A stretch of DNA of 64,000 bases from Kordiimonas sp. SCSIO 12603 (GTDB taxonomy: Bacteria > Pseudomonadota > Alphaproteobacteria > Sphingomonadales > Kordiimonadaceae). Position numbers and translations under genes: made by a program. Location: positions 611,501-675,500 of the forward strand of contig NZ_CP073748.1 in assembly GCF_024398035.1 (NCBI RefSeq), given 5' to 3'. The notes below the pieces were generated by a model that saw only the letters and a list, made by a program, of their open reading frames with translations, was not told where the DNA came from and ran no database searches. Of this stretch, positions 35,145 to 43,322 are shown in pieces; position 1 is the first letter of the stretch; each line of letters begins with the position of its first letter.

Positions 35145-36887
35145 ATGGGTAAAATACTTCAAAATTTTTTTCGGGCACTTAATGAACAAGAGAAGTTATT
35201 TCAGGCTGAACTAGCCACAGACAATCTAGGTATTGCTTTGCGAGCTGCCGTTAATGAGTTGGATTGGTATGATTACAATCTTAGGAAAGTTGCTGAACTC
35301 AATGCGGAACAACATGAACAATTCTCTATTCTAACTTTGGGAGTAACTAGGTTAATTAAACTCGCTTTGGACGCTCGTCCTTCTTATGACGTGCCAGTTG
35401 TCTGTTTTCCACGAACTAAAGAGATAACCATTAAGGCTTTAAATTGCGTGAGTGGGATTGGTATAATCCAGCATGGTAGAAGAGTTGCTCAAACTGTTTC
35501 TTCAGGTCGGGCAAAAATTGAACTCACCAATGAAAAAGAATTTGATATCACTCTGCCAGATAGAATTCACGATGAAAATTTATTAGAAAAAGCAGTATTT
35601 GAACATTATACAGCTCAGTCGTACCGCCAGTTCGAAGAGATAATGTCAAGCGAGCTTTTTCAAGAATTGCATGAAAAGGTCTCAGACCTTTTACAAGAAC
35701 TGGTTTACCCCTTTGCAGAGCATTACATCGGTTACGAAGCAGACCCAACACTTGATGCATATTTTTTGGGAATAGCTCTCCATCGTCTTAAAGGTGAGAG
35801 AGGTTATGATAGCTTCAAATATGATCTTAAATTTGGAGGTATTGAATTCCAGAAATATTTAAATGCTCTAACTTTTTTAATAGGGTCAGCAATCCGGCAT
35901 GAGCGTTTTGCAGAAGCTCTAGCCGAAAAAGAGGAAAAGTCTTATTTAGAAAACCTGCTTACGATATCGGTTGACAATGAGCCATTTATTGAGAGCTTAC
36001 GCGACGCAATAAATTTTTTAGGTGAGGATTTAGTCGGTTATACAGAAACAACAACGGAAGAAGCGGCTACCATCTTCAAGGTATTATCAGTTGGGCGCGA
36101 TAGTACAGAGATGTTGGATCGACCAGGGTGTGCGTTGCCATTGCTTATTCGAGTTTCTGATACCGCTGCAATTAGATGCCAGACTGCGGCATTTCACTTC
36201 CCAATGCAGTTTTTACTTGATTCGTTAAGGTGGCACTTCCCAGAAGATTATTCAAAAAATCAGGCGACGAGAGAACAATCTATGCAGGCGGCAGTTGAGC
36301 GTGTGATGTCTGAAGCATTTCCAAATTTGATTTTTCGCCAAAATGTTAAACTTCGGTTAGACGGTCAAACTTTAACAGATGTGGACTTGGTTGTCGCCGA
36401 ACCTTCAACTGGTTTGATACTATTTGTTCAATTAAAACATCAAGATTTGTACGGGGAAGATTTACATGCTGAAACGCAAAGAAAAGAACGCCTCAGCTCC
36501 CAAGTGGAAAGGTGGATTAATTCGGTTGATGAATGGCTTAGTATGAATGGACCAGATAACCTATCAAGCACACTAAGACTTCCGAAAAAATTCCCTGAAC
36601 CGATGATACGGACTTTTATTTTAACAAGACATTTTGCAGGTAATCTTCAAAAAGAATGTGATGGGAAAACGCTTTTGTCGGCGAACTGGGAGGTGTTTTA
36701 TAATTCAGTACATTTGGTAAAACAAAACAGTACCATAGCTGTGGTGAATGATTTGCTTGATTATGTCGAAAAAGGTATGGAAGAGGGGGCGAGTAATACT
36801 TACTTACCGGAGCCAGAAAGTGAGTGGATTGTTCGAGATTTAAAATTCAAGGTCCAGCAAATAGGTAATGTTGAGGCTGCAGAGTAG
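35145..36887 (+). CDS. Putative PD-(D/E)xK (QxK-type) nuclease protein
   Basis: 580 residues, soluble, not recognised as a named family. Residues 1-380 are helical with no clear motif. From about residue 395 an alpha-beta core appears: MSEAFPNLIFRQNVKLRLDGQTLTDVDLVVAEPSTGLILFVQLKH. The order 'D-x-D ... strand ... QxK' with the acid at TDVDLV and QLK about 16 residues on is the Mrr-like variant of the PD-(D/E)xK nuclease core. A predicted helix with RKERLSSQVERW follows. Its leader shares the 60-bp hairpin repeat with dinB. It converges on the defence-like operon with 254 bp between. Confidence 0.55.
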   Translation: MGKILQNFFRALNEQEKLFQAELATDNLGIALRAAVNELDWYDYNLRKVAELNAEQHEQFSILTLGVTRLIKLALDARPSYDVPVVCFPRTKEITIKALNCVSGIGIIQHGRRVAQTVSSGRAKIELTNEKEFDITLPDRIHDENLLEKAVFEHYTAQSYRQFEEIMSSELFQELHEKVSDLLQELVYPFAEHYIGYEADPTLDAYFLGIALHRLKGERGYDSFKYDLKFGGIEFQKYLNALTFLIGSAIRHERFAEALAEKEEKSYLENLLTISVDNEPFIESLRDAINFLGEDLVGYTETTTEEAATIFKVLSVGRDSTEMLDRPGCALPLLIRVSDTAAIRCQTAAFHFPMQFLLDSLRWHFPEDYSKNQATREQSMQAAVERVMSEAFPNLIFRQNVKLRLDGQTLTDVDLVVAEPSTGLILFVQLKHQDLYGEDLHAETQRKERLSSQVERWINSVDEWLSMNGPDNLSSTLRLPKKFPEPMIRTFILTRHFAGNLQKECDGKTLLSANWEVFYNSVHLVKQNSTIAVVNDLLDYVEKGMEEGASNTYLPEPESEWIVRDLKFKVQQIGNVEAAE

Positions 36888-36977
36888 AAGCAGGTATGAC
36901 TATTTAACTTAGCCCTGTTGTGTATATAAAGTTTCTATGAACCATTCGCCGTTTATATTAGTAAGCATTTTTGTAAG

Positions 36978-37107
36978 ATGACAGTGTGTCATAGTACTTG
37001 TACGACACTGGTTTTTCAGGGCCTGTTTAACAATCAGCGTCCTTTAAATCGTACGCAAGATGTGTACTGGTAGTACCATCTTGGCAAGGGGGTCGCTGCG
37101 CACCCCC
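36978..37107. repeat. Inverted-repeat-rich intergenic region
   Basis: Four dyads lie in 130 bp: ATGACA-GTG-TGTCAT (36978-36992); GTAC-TT-GTAC (36994-37003); a 12-bp stem with one bulge, CAAGATG.GTACT / AGTACCATCTTG (37056-37083); and GGGGGT / ACCCCC (37088-37107). There is no T-run, and convergent genes lie on each side. It is a candidate oriT or other structured origin, or a bidirectional transcription barrier. Confidence 0.5.
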
Positions 37108-37141
37108 GTTGCATCCCCCGTGCGTAATTGTGAAATAATAC

Positions 37142-37864
37142 TTATGCCTTAAAAAGCTCTGTGCGGTGGAAATCCATATACTCTGCGCATTTTGCGGTCA
37201 TATATATTTTCATGTTGTTGGATACATTGAATGTGGACGGGGATACTAATTGAGGTGAAACCATAATGTTACCTTTATGGTTAAAGCTGATAAGGCGTCT
37301 GTCAAATAGCTTGTCTAAGTTTGGTAGTAATAATAAGCCGTTTTCTGGATCAAGGCGTTCTGTGGAGTTAGAAAGGCGCCATGGCTTAATATGAGACGCT
37401 ATAAGTAAAGAGCAGTCTTTGTATCCTGTAACTGAACATCCTCGCCATTTCTTAACCAATGCTTGTCGAAATTTATCTTGTCCAATTCGAGCTTTTACAT
37501 TTGTGAGTTTATCCGTTTCGTCAATTTGAGAGATAAGAGCTGTAGTAGATTGTGGAAGGTAAGGTTCTTTTTGAGCAATATCTTTTTCGATTAACTCGAA
37601 TGCTTTTTCTTTGATTTTTGGCTCTAGTTTCTTGGAGTTGAGTGCTATGAGTAAAGCGTCATTTGCGCGATCAGCTTTTTTAATTGTTCGGATATTATGA
37701 ACCCGAGTCTCGTAACTTTTAGAGGTGTATCCATACTCTTTAATAGATCGAATTTTTGCGATTGTCTGACTAATGGTTAATTCTTCATCGCAGAATTCTA
37801 ACCAATCAACAAAACGAGCTTTTCCTGTCTTTTGTAGCAGAGTATTTAATAATTCATCATCCAT
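37142..37864 (-). CDS. HNH endonuclease (HNH_2 type)
   Basis: 240 residues. The C-terminal nuclease reads GCSVTGYKDCSLLIASHIKPW (His158), then ERLDPENGLLLLPNLDKLFDRRLISF (Asn175, Asn182, Asp187). This is the HNH_2/PF13391 pattern common in restriction-type enzymes. The N-terminal 100 residues are helical and may recognise DNA. It is the last gene of the five-gene run that starts with the cytosine methyltransferase, 74 bp after the preceding stop. It is the best candidate for the DNA-cutting effector. Confidence 0.85.
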   Translation of the reverse strand: MDDELLNTLLQKTGKARFVDWLEFCDEELTISQTIAKIRSIKEYGYTSKSYETRVHNIRTIKKADRANDALLIALNSKKLEPKIKEKAFELIEKDIAQKEPYLPQSTTALISQIDETDKLTNVKARIGQDKFRQALVKKWRGCSVTGYKDCSLLIASHIKPWRLSNSTERLDPENGLLLLPNLDKLFDRRLISFNHKGNIMVSPQLVSPSTFNVSNNMKIYMTAKCAEYMDFHRTELFKA

Positions 37865-37938
37865 GACATTTTAAGTAGGTTTAAAAATTTAATTTAGTCT
37901 TGAGTAGTTGTAATTTGGGTAGAATGTTTGTTTTGAAA

Positions 37939-38892
37939 TTAAATGTGGGTGCCACTGTGTGCGACTAAAATTCTTTTGCAGTCTTGATCTTCGACAAAGC
38001 CAAAATAAACACGTTCTTTATATTCAACACCGTCGTTTGTATTGTTAGAACTGAATTTGATATGAAATTCGCAGTTTACTGTTTTCTGTGTGCCATCTGA
38101 GAGTGTATGGAGAAATTTTAGCCTCTCTTTGTTGCTACCTTGTGGAGTACAGTCAAAACCAGATGCTGCCCTTACCTCCAATAAGATTTCCTCAGTAGTT
38201 TTGCCTTCTAGCTGAATGGTGTTCAAAGCTGCTAAAGCAATGGTTACATTCTCTGAGAATCCTTGAATTCCTGGCACAGGGGCTTTGGCGTAGGATCTAA
38301 TTTTTTTCCCTTTAGCGTCTTTTGCAGGAGATGCTGAACCGTGGCTTTTTAACGTTTCTGGAAAATCGTGATGAAAAATTAAATTTGGGAATATTTTTTG
38401 GCATCTATCAGTATAATTATCTTCGTTTATTGGGGCTTTCGCTAAGTATACATGCGCCCATTTATTTAATTGATTTTCATCTGATACATGTATTTCCTCT
38501 GAAATACTGGGCCAAAAATTTTCTAATTTGAAGGCACCATAATACTGTAATTTCTTTTCATCTGGATTATTATCAGTTAGGTATAAAACTGCATCCGAGT
38601 AGTTTGTTTTGGTATCTATACATTCTGAGAACGTTTGATCATATAACTCGGTAAATATATGCCCCATTAGCTGACTATTTCCATCAACAACAATTTCAAT
38701 TCCATCCCAGAAATTATAATCAGGGTTAGGTTCTTCGGCCCAATCTTCTGGTACCTTAACCTTTGCATACCCGCTTTTATTGATAACACGGATTAAAGAT
38801 TTTAGATTGTTTAATGCATTATCTACGTGCTGAATATCAGTCCATGCCGTTATATCAATACTATGCGGGCCAAAAAAAACTATTCCGTCCAA
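37939..38892 (-). CDS. Unknown protein of the five-gene cassette
   Basis: 317 residues, starting at TTG 38892. No in-frame ATG follows for well over 50 codons, and GGGGAAAT lies 8 bp upstream inside the end of the ATPase gene. The N-terminal part (VVFFGPHSI-like DGIVFFGPHSIDITAW, SQLMGHIFTELYDQTFSE) is alpha/beta. The C-terminal part reads RVYFGFVEDQDCKRILVAHSGTHI. The ending resembles the last strands of RelE/ParE-like folds, but that is weak. It sits 2 bp after the ATPase, so it is certainly cotranscribed. No function is assigned. Confidence 0.8.
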   Translation of the reverse strand: MDGIVFFGPHSIDITAWTDIQHVDNALNNLKSLIRVINKSGYAKVKVPEDWAEEPNPDYNFWDGIEIVVDGNSQLMGHIFTELYDQTFSECIDTKTNYSDAVLYLTDNNPDEKKLQYYGAFKLENFWPSISEEIHVSDENQLNKWAHVYLAKAPINEDNYTDRCQKIFPNLIFHHDFPETLKSHGSASPAKDAKGKKIRSYAKAPVPGIQGFSENVTIALAALNTIQLEGKTTEEILLEVRAASGFDCTPQGSNKERLKFLHTLSDGTQKTVNCEFHIKFSSNNTNDGVEYKERVYFGFVEDQDCKRILVAHSGTHI

Positions 38893-38894
38893 AG

Positions 38895-39998
38895 CTATTT
38901 CCCCGATATCAATGTTCTCATGTCAATGGCTTGCTGATCGAAGAAACCTTCGGGCCAACTTGAAAGTTGGCCTACATCATTTACGTCTAATTTTTGGCAT
39001 GATGATTTTTTTTCAGAATCGTTTCGTTGAAAGTAGAGGATATTTAAATCGGGAGCCGATAGAATCTTCTTGCGCACTAAAATACGTGCTCCATTAATTA
39101 CATGTTCACTGTGAGTTTCTATTATAACCTGTACCCCAGCTTCAGCTGTTAAGCCAATTAATTGACCTAATTTACTTTGTCCTCTTGGGTGTAGGTGCGC
39201 TTCCGGGTTTTCGATGATAACGATATTCCCAGGTTCAGCTATAAGAAGGGCCGTTACAACACTTAAGGCGTAAGATAGGCCGAACCCTACATTAGATGCT
39301 TTATGTTGTTTTTGGCTGTCACCAAAGCTAAATGTACTGTATGCGGTTGCTGCTTTTTTTATGACTTGAGCATTTACACGTACATTCGGTGAAATTTCTC
39401 CCATCCAACTGTAAATATTTTCAGTGATTAGGTCGTTTGTTCCATTTTCATGGTGGCGAGGATCATTGCTATCTAAGAGATTTTTACCTGGTAGCTCGCC
39501 TGTATCTAGTGCACCTAATAGAGGAATTGTATATTCACCGTGCTTTCCTAACCAAGTCTTATTCTTATTTTCAATATTGAAAGGAACATTGTTTCTAGGC
39601 CCCCAACGTTCAGCTGAAATATATAGAAGATTGTCAAAAACTGAAGTGTGTTCTATTTCACCATCAAGTATCGGCAGTTCTATAGGGGCTTCAGTTGAAG
39701 GTATAACGTTGTCTTTATTATAACCCCAAGTAACGTTTTTTCCATCTACAGCAAAAGAAATATGAGAGTAGTCGTCTTCAGCTTTTTCATGCAATAAGTC
39801 ACCATAATCACCAATCTCAACTAAAGATCCGTTTAATTGTATTGAAGCTTTCGTTGCAGATTGGGATACCATCAAGATGCTTTGAATCAGAGAGCTTTTG
39901 CCGGCACCATTGATACCGGTTAGCACATTCACCTTTGAAAGGGTTATATCTAATTCACTAAAGCATTTAATGTTTTTTAGGTTTAAGTTGGTCAGCAT
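38895..39998 (-). CDS. AAA-family ATPase with DUF3696-type C-terminus
   Basis: 367 residues. Walker A is VLTGINGAGKSSLIQ (residues 26-40). An ABC/SMC-like signature region falls near VGFGLSYALSVV, and Walker B is IVIIENPEAHLHPRGQ, followed by ETHSEHVINGAR. The C-terminal EGFFDQQAIDMRTLI matches the short DUF3696 motif of OLD/RecF-like defence ATPases. Its first 32 bp overlap the end of the DUF262 gene. Such ATPases sense or remodel DNA, or control a partner nuclease. Here the HNH protein two genes on would be the natural partner. Confidence 0.88.
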   Translation of the reverse strand: MLTNLNLKNIKCFSELDITLSKVNVLTGINGAGKSSLIQSILMVSQSATKASIQLNGSLVEIGDYGDLLHEKAEDDYSHISFAVDGKNVTWGYNKDNVIPSTEAPIELPILDGEIEHTSVFDNLLYISAERWGPRNNVPFNIENKNKTWLGKHGEYTIPLLGALDTGELPGKNLLDSNDPRHHENGTNDLITENIYSWMGEISPNVRVNAQVIKKAATAYSTFSFGDSQKQHKASNVGFGLSYALSVVTALLIAEPGNIVIIENPEAHLHPRGQSKLGQLIGLTAEAGVQVIIETHSEHVINGARILVRKKILSAPDLNILYFQRNDSEKKSSCQKLDVNDVGQLSSWPEGFFDQQAIDMRTLISGK

Positions 39999-42018
39999 AT
40001 TCGTTTTTAATTATCCATTTTTCTGTATCTGAGGATTTGTTTTCTAGAATTATATTTTTGTCAGCAAACTTTTCATAAACTGGATTAATATGCACAGAAG
40101 AACCTATGATCTCTTCTACCAGTGCAATGAAGTTATGAAAACGATAGAGTATAGTTACTTTTTTACCTGTTGATTGGCTTATTGAGTATTCGAAACCACG
40201 ACCTTTGTTTAAGTAATTTTTCGATTGCCATTCATGTTTAGGTTTTCTTTGCCCATTTAGTAATTTTGTAAATTCAGTTCTGAAAATGTCTTTATTATGA
40301 ATTAAGGTGTTTGACTGGTTCTGATTCAAATTAGCAAACACGGTAACCACTAATTCAAATAAAGGTTTACTGATAACAATTTTGTCTGCGGGAGATTTTT
40401 GATATCGGTTTTCTCCGAAAATTTGTTCGGCTAAGATAAAAGCCTGCTCTATTTTTTCTTTCAATTCGGTATAGATTGTAGCTGTTTCTTCTGTATTCCA
40501 TATAGGTGAAATCAAGTCTGCTGTGTTTGTATCTTGAGATGTTAGGAAGTCTCCAGAAATTTTAAGTTTAAATCTATTTAGTTCTTCCATAGTTTTGCCA
40601 AGAAATTTGTCAAAACTGTTATAATCATAGCCTTTAAAACCAAACAATATAAATGCGGTTGCACCTAAGACATGTTCCATGTCTCGCATTCTCTTGTAAC
40701 TGATTTTCTCAAAAGTGGTTTTCTTAAAGGGTTCATCTTCTGCAAGGTATCGGATAAAAGAAACGGAAGTTCCTTCGTATAGAGCACATCGTATTTCTTG
40801 ATAACTTAATCGAATACCGTATGTATTAATACGTTGGAAAAGAGCTTTTACCAAGTCATCATCATTACTTTTTATCGAAATCACATGGCAATGAAGTGTA
40901 TATTCTCGGAACTTACGTTGATAATCCCTGCTTAATTGATTGTATGGGATGCCCTCAAGTTCTTTTAATATACTTAGCTCTGAAAGATTGAACTTACCTT
41001 CCATATAGTCTTTTAATGTTGTTAGGCGCTGTAGACCATCGATTACAACCCATTTACCATTTTGGCGTTCTGCAAGATATAAATTTGGAATTGGAAGGCC
41101 GATTAAAATAGATTCAATTAAAGCGCTTTTTTCCTTTGGCTTCCATAATCGATCTCTTCTCTGGAAGTTTGGTTGTAGTTCAATTTCTTCGTAACGCATT
41201 CTTTCAAAAAGCAAAGAAAACATTGGTGTGATATATCTTATCCGGGCTTGTGAAAGCTCTTTTGTTTCACCTATGTCAAGTGGTTCGCCTAATTCTTCGT
41301 CATCGTCACTTGGTAGATCAATGTCTTCGTCAATATCTTCTGACGTACCATCTTCATCATTATTGAACTTTTGCTTTGAGGTTACTTTCGTGGAGTTTGA
41401 AACGAAACTTTCTGAATAATCTTCATTCTTAATAACTGTTCCTGAAATAGTTTCTTGTAGCAAATTGAATGCATTCAAATCCTTTTGAAGATCGGAAGAT
41501 TGGAAATCTGCAGGATATTTAACCATGACTTCATTTAGAGAATTATTTAATGAAGTGAGAGCATTTTGAAATTGGGAAGAAAATTCTGATCGATTAAATT
41601 TTTGTTGATTATCTAGTACCCGCTTTGCTTCTCTTAATTGTGGGTTAGGTAATTCGTTGATAGTACCAAATTCATGGGTGGGGCTATCTTGTAGATATAG
41701 ATGTTTTTTTCTTTTGTATTTGAAATAATCTACATACGCTAAATTTGCTAATACTGTTTCTGGATGATGTCGACTTGATCCAGCTCCCTCTAATACAGCT
41801 TCAACATTTATTGCTTTGTATACAATGAGTTGTTCCCAAATTTTTTCTAATTCTGCAAAATATCTTGTGATAGCTTTCCCGTGCTGAGGCTTCACAGAGT
41901 ACCTTCTTAATTCATAATTAATGTTGGTAATTGTGATAGTACCAGTCTGTTCATTTATCGACTTTAATTCTTGGCCTTCAAGTTTAGATAAATCATATAA
42001 TACAGTATCAAAATTCAT
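39967..42018 (-). CDS. DUF262 (GmrS-like) protein
   Basis: 683 residues. Residues about 1-215 are an unknown helical domain, then an acidic linker (EDGTSEDIDEDIDLPSDDDE). The DUF262 core (about 255-430) shows QPNFQRRDRLWKPKEKSALIESILIGLPIPNLYL, then VIDGLQRLTTL and FQRINTYGIRLSYQEIRCALYEG. The DGLQR motif is the nucleotide-binding/hydrolysis site of the ParB-like DUF262 fold. The C-terminal 250 residues lack an HxxP/HNH motif of the DUF1524 nuclease half found in GmrSD, so this protein alone is not a complete type IV enzyme. It starts on the last base of the methyltransferase stop codon. Confidence 0.9.
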   Translation of the reverse strand: MNFDTVLYDLSKLEGQELKSINEQTGTITITNINYELRRYSVKPQHGKAITRYFAELEKIWEQLIVYKAINVEAVLEGAGSSRHHPETVLANLAYVDYFKYKRKKHLYLQDSPTHEFGTINELPNPQLREAKRVLDNQQKFNRSEFSSQFQNALTSLNNSLNEVMVKYPADFQSSDLQKDLNAFNLLQETISGTVIKNEDYSESFVSNSTKVTSKQKFNNDEDGTSEDIDEDIDLPSDDDEELGEPLDIGETKELSQARIRYITPMFSLLFERMRYEEIELQPNFQRRDRLWKPKEKSALIESILIGLPIPNLYLAERQNGKWVVIDGLQRLTTLKDYMEGKFNLSELSILKELEGIPYNQLSRDYQRKFREYTLHCHVISIKSNDDDLVKALFQRINTYGIRLSYQEIRCALYEGTSVSFIRYLAEDEPFKKTTFEKISYKRMRDMEHVLGATAFILFGFKGYDYNSFDKFLGKTMEELNRFKLKISGDFLTSQDTNTADLISPIWNTEETATIYTELKEKIEQAFILAEQIFGENRYQKSPADKIVISKPLFELVVTVFANLNQNQSNTLIHNKDIFRTEFTKLLNGQRKPKHEWQSKNYLNKGRGFEYSISQSTGKKVTILYRFHNFIALVEEIIGSSVHINPVYEKFADKNIILENKSSDTEKWIIKNEYADQLKPKKH

Positions 42019-43178
42019 TAATTACCTACCGAAATCATTTCGTTCTCTAATGTCTCCATAACTTTAGCTCCAACTAACTGAGCTAGTTGTACGGGGACAC
42101 CATTTCCAATAGTTTTATATTTGTCGGATAAAGTCATGTCCTGAGGAAGTATATACGTGTCTGGAATCGTTTGAATTTTCATTGCTTCTCTGACAGAGAG
42201 TCTACGTGCTTTGTATGGGTGTAAGTGAACTTCATTGTTACCATACGCTGCCGTGGGGCTGTAACGCCATCTATGAAGCCTCTTAAAAGATTTCCGAGAT
42301 ACATCGCCTTCTTCAACCGAATGGAATTTGTCACTTATAGGTTTGAAAAATTCGTCTTGATTTTGCAGATTAGATAAATTCTCTAAATAATGTCCAACAC
42401 ATAGCTCGAGGGGGACGTCATTTGGTTTACTAATTTCTGTACCAAAACGATTAGTAGTTGGCCAAGCATATTTGAATTTAGCGTTGTCAAACTTATTTTC
42501 AAAAGGCCAATCAAACCATGATGTCATTGTGAAGCAATTACGATCTAGATCATTTTGAAGCAAGAATGCGTTTTTTCTAACTATTTCCCGGAACTCCATC
42601 GTATCAGTGATATCTGAGAGATAGGCTTTGTGAAAGCCAATAACAACTACTCGTTCTCTGTCTTGAGGGACGCCTAAGTCTAAGCTATTCAAGATTTTAA
42701 TATCAAATACATAGTCGTTTTTTAGTTTGTCTAGTTGGCTGACAAGGTATTTGCGATGCCTCACGGTTGATAAAATACCTTTTACGTTTTCAAAGATAAA
42801 GAAAGTTGGTTGTAAGCCTTTGATTTGCTCAAAGTACACGCCGGTTAAACGCCCATTGTCTCCATCAGCCCCTTTGTTTTTTCCTCCTACAGAGAAGTCC
42901 GGACATGGTGGGCCGCCAATTACGCCAAACGCTTCGGGCCATTGTCTTCCGGTAAAAGCTTCTTGTCGAATTGAGTAAGGAGTAAGATCAGTTATCGATA
43001 AGCCATTTACGGGTAAATCATCCGTATGGATGCCTAAGTGCGATGAAAATCCACTTTGGAAGCCTTTAATAAAGGCTGGATGATATTCGTTCCTCCAAAC
43101 AACATTAAAGCCAGCATTGTGCATGCCTAGGTCTAGTAAGCCAGCTCCAGTAAAAAATGAAAGTACGGGGATAGTCAT
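42018..43178 (-). CDS. DNA (cytosine-5)-methyltransferase
   Basis: 386 residues with all core m5C motifs: I SFFTGAGLLDLG, IV GGPPCPDFSVGGKNKG (catalytic Cys92), VI FIFENVKG, VIII QDRERVVVIGF and X KTIGNGVPVQLAQ. The target-recognition region (about 215-320) contains LHRWRYSPTAAYGNNEVHLHP. It methylates cytosine within an unknown site, marking host DNA. It heads the operon, with a good promoter just upstream, so the modification enzyme is made first, as expected for a restriction-like system. Confidence 0.96.
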   Translation of the reverse strand: MTIPVLSFFTGAGLLDLGMHNAGFNVVWRNEYHPAFIKGFQSGFSSHLGIHTDDLPVNGLSITDLTPYSIRQEAFTGRQWPEAFGVIGGPPCPDFSVGGKNKGADGDNGRLTGVYFEQIKGLQPTFFIFENVKGILSTVRHRKYLVSQLDKLKNDYVFDIKILNSLDLGVPQDRERVVVIGFHKAYLSDITDTMEFREIVRKNAFLLQNDLDRNCFTMTSWFDWPFENKFDNAKFKYAWPTTNRFGTEISKPNDVPLELCVGHYLENLSNLQNQDEFFKPISDKFHSVEEGDVSRKSFKRLHRWRYSPTAAYGNNEVHLHPYKARRLSVREAMKIQTIPDTYILPQDMTLSDKYKTIGNGVPVQLAQLVGAKVMETLENEMISVGN

Positions 43179-43210
43179 CTAATGTTTTCTTACCTGATTT
43201 GTTTTATTAT

Positions 43211-43239
43211 TTTATACTGAAGCTGGCCAAATTACTCAA
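43211..43239 (-). promoter_or_regulatory. Promoter of the methyltransferase-HNH operon
   Basis: On the minus strand TTGAGT and TATAAA are separated by exactly 17 bp. The -10 box lies about 33 bp before the methyltransferase start. Confidence 0.7.
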
Positions 43240-43258
43240 CCCTGGAAGATTGATTTAA

Positions 43259-43275
43259 ACACATCTTCAATGTGT
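43259..43275. promoter_or_regulatory. Dyad upstream of the methyltransferase promoter
   Basis: ACACAT-CTTCA-ATGTGT, a perfect 6-bp inverted repeat 20 bp upstream of the -35 box. It could bind a controlling protein or activator of the operon, or be part of the coupling-protein gene's 3' region. Confidence 0.4.
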
Positions 43276-43322
43276 AAATAGTATATCAGTAACAATTAGA
43301 TATGCTTAGAAATAAGATTGTT

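Noticed and set aside
39967-42018. Complete GmrSD-type type IV restriction enzyme
   Set aside because: The DUF262 half is clear, but the DUF1524 HxxP/HNH nuclease half is absent from this protein.
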